Source of the DNA: an uncultured Porphyromonas sp.
GTDB lineage: Bacteria > Bacteroidota > Bacteroidia > Bacteroidales > Porphyromonadaceae
Reading direction: 5' to 3'
Length of the DNA: 5,850 nt
NCBI GenBank assembly: GCA_945867245.1
Contig: CAMBHQ010000064.1
Coordinates: forward strand, 1 to 5,850
This document shows, piece after piece, positions 5,612-5,850 of the stretch; positions within the stretch are counted from its first letter, which is position 1; every line of letters starts with the position of its first letter. Under the pieces are notes generated by a model. The model saw only the letters and a list, made by a program, of their open reading frames with translations. It made no database searches and was not told the origin of the DNA. A program made the translations under genes and the position numbers.

Positions 5612-5850
5612 ATGATACGACTACATCAACTTCACAAGACTTACCCAGGGGTACAGCCTCTGCACGTCCTCAAAGGGATAGACCTGCATATCGCTCCTGG
5701 CGAATTAGTCGCTGTTATGGGTGCCTCGGGCTCGGGCAAGAGTACGCTGTTGAATATTCTTGGCATTCTGGACACCTATGACGAGGGCGAGTATTCCCTT
5801 GCCGGCACTCCCGTCCGCAATCTCAGCGAGACACATGCGGCCCGCCTGCG
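5612..5850 (+). CDS. LolD/MacB-type ABC transporter ATP-binding protein, N-terminal part (3' end outside window)
   Basis: The first 79 codons of an ABC ATPase are present, in a frame open to the window edge. It begins MIRLHQLHKTYP, then a strand ending HVLKGIDLHIAPGE (18-31), Walker A GASGSGKST (37-45) within AVMGASGSGKSTLLNILGIL, then DTYDEGEYSLAGTPV (54-68). The pattern VMGxSGSGKSTLLNILGxLD and the following G-x-Y strand are typical of the LolD/MacB/FtsE branch, which works with MacB/FtsX-type permeases in lipoprotein release or drug and peptide export. The signature, Walker B and switch His would lie beyond the edge, as would any permease genes. The ATG is preceded by a good promoter 37 bases upstream and by no better start. 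LolD, MacB and other family members cannot be separated on this fragment. Confidence 0.88.
   Translation, partial: MIRLHQLHKTYPGVQPLHVLKGIDLHIAPGELVAVMGASGSGKSTLLNILGILDTYDEGEYSLAGTPVRNLSETHAARL

Noticed and set aside
1..5850. CRISPR array, tRNA/rRNA genes, insertion sequences, phage or defence genes
   Set aside because: No regularly spaced long repeats, no cloverleaf or rRNA signature, and no transposase, integrase or defence-protein motifs were seen on either strand.

Overview
The window most resembles a chromosome segment from a member of Bacteroidota, order Bacteroidales, probably Porphyromonas or a close relative. Three things support this. The cell-wall genes have the order murD-ftsW-murG. 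No gene start has a clear Shine-Dalgarno sequence. The two promoters I can recognise have the Bacteroidetes form (a TTTG-like -33 box and a TAnnTTTG -7 box) rather than the E. coli form. Composition is near 50% G+C by eye. The genus is inference.

Left part (1-2989, + strand): the middle of a dcw (division and cell wall) cluster. It holds the C-terminal part of MurD, then complete FtsW and complete MurG, separated by 4 and 21 bases and probably co-transcribed from a promoter left of the window. MurD adds D-Glu to the cytoplasmic precursor, MurG makes lipid II, and FtsW polymerises lipid II at the septum. murC, ftsQ, ftsA and ftsZ, which usually follow murG, are not here. Instead a strong hairpin (3029-3061) ends the unit.

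Middle part (3108-5172, - strand): a convergent three-gene unit transcribed right to left. It encodes an ABC-2-type exporter ATPase, a six-helix membrane permease starting 4 bases later, and a short YtrA-type GntR regulator as the last gene, 39 bases further on. The layout suggests an autoregulated exporter module. The substrate cannot be read from the sequence.

Right part (5173-5850): a 439-base intergenic region, then the first 79 codons of a + strand LolD/MacB-type ABC ATPase that runs off the window. The intergenic region carries two divergent promoters that are near copies of each other. Both read CTATTGCG, then 17 bases, then TACCTTTGCAGTGT. It also holds recurrent TACACT/AGTGT motifs, short palindromes, TTCACT/TACACT repeats at 22-base spacing and a very G+T-rich stretch. 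This is the part most worth follow-up: it looks like a shared control region for two divergent ABC transport units, with a GntR regulator encoded in one of them.

I found no clearly undescribed system. The genes belong to known families, and the novelty lies in the arrangement and in the regulatory DNA.
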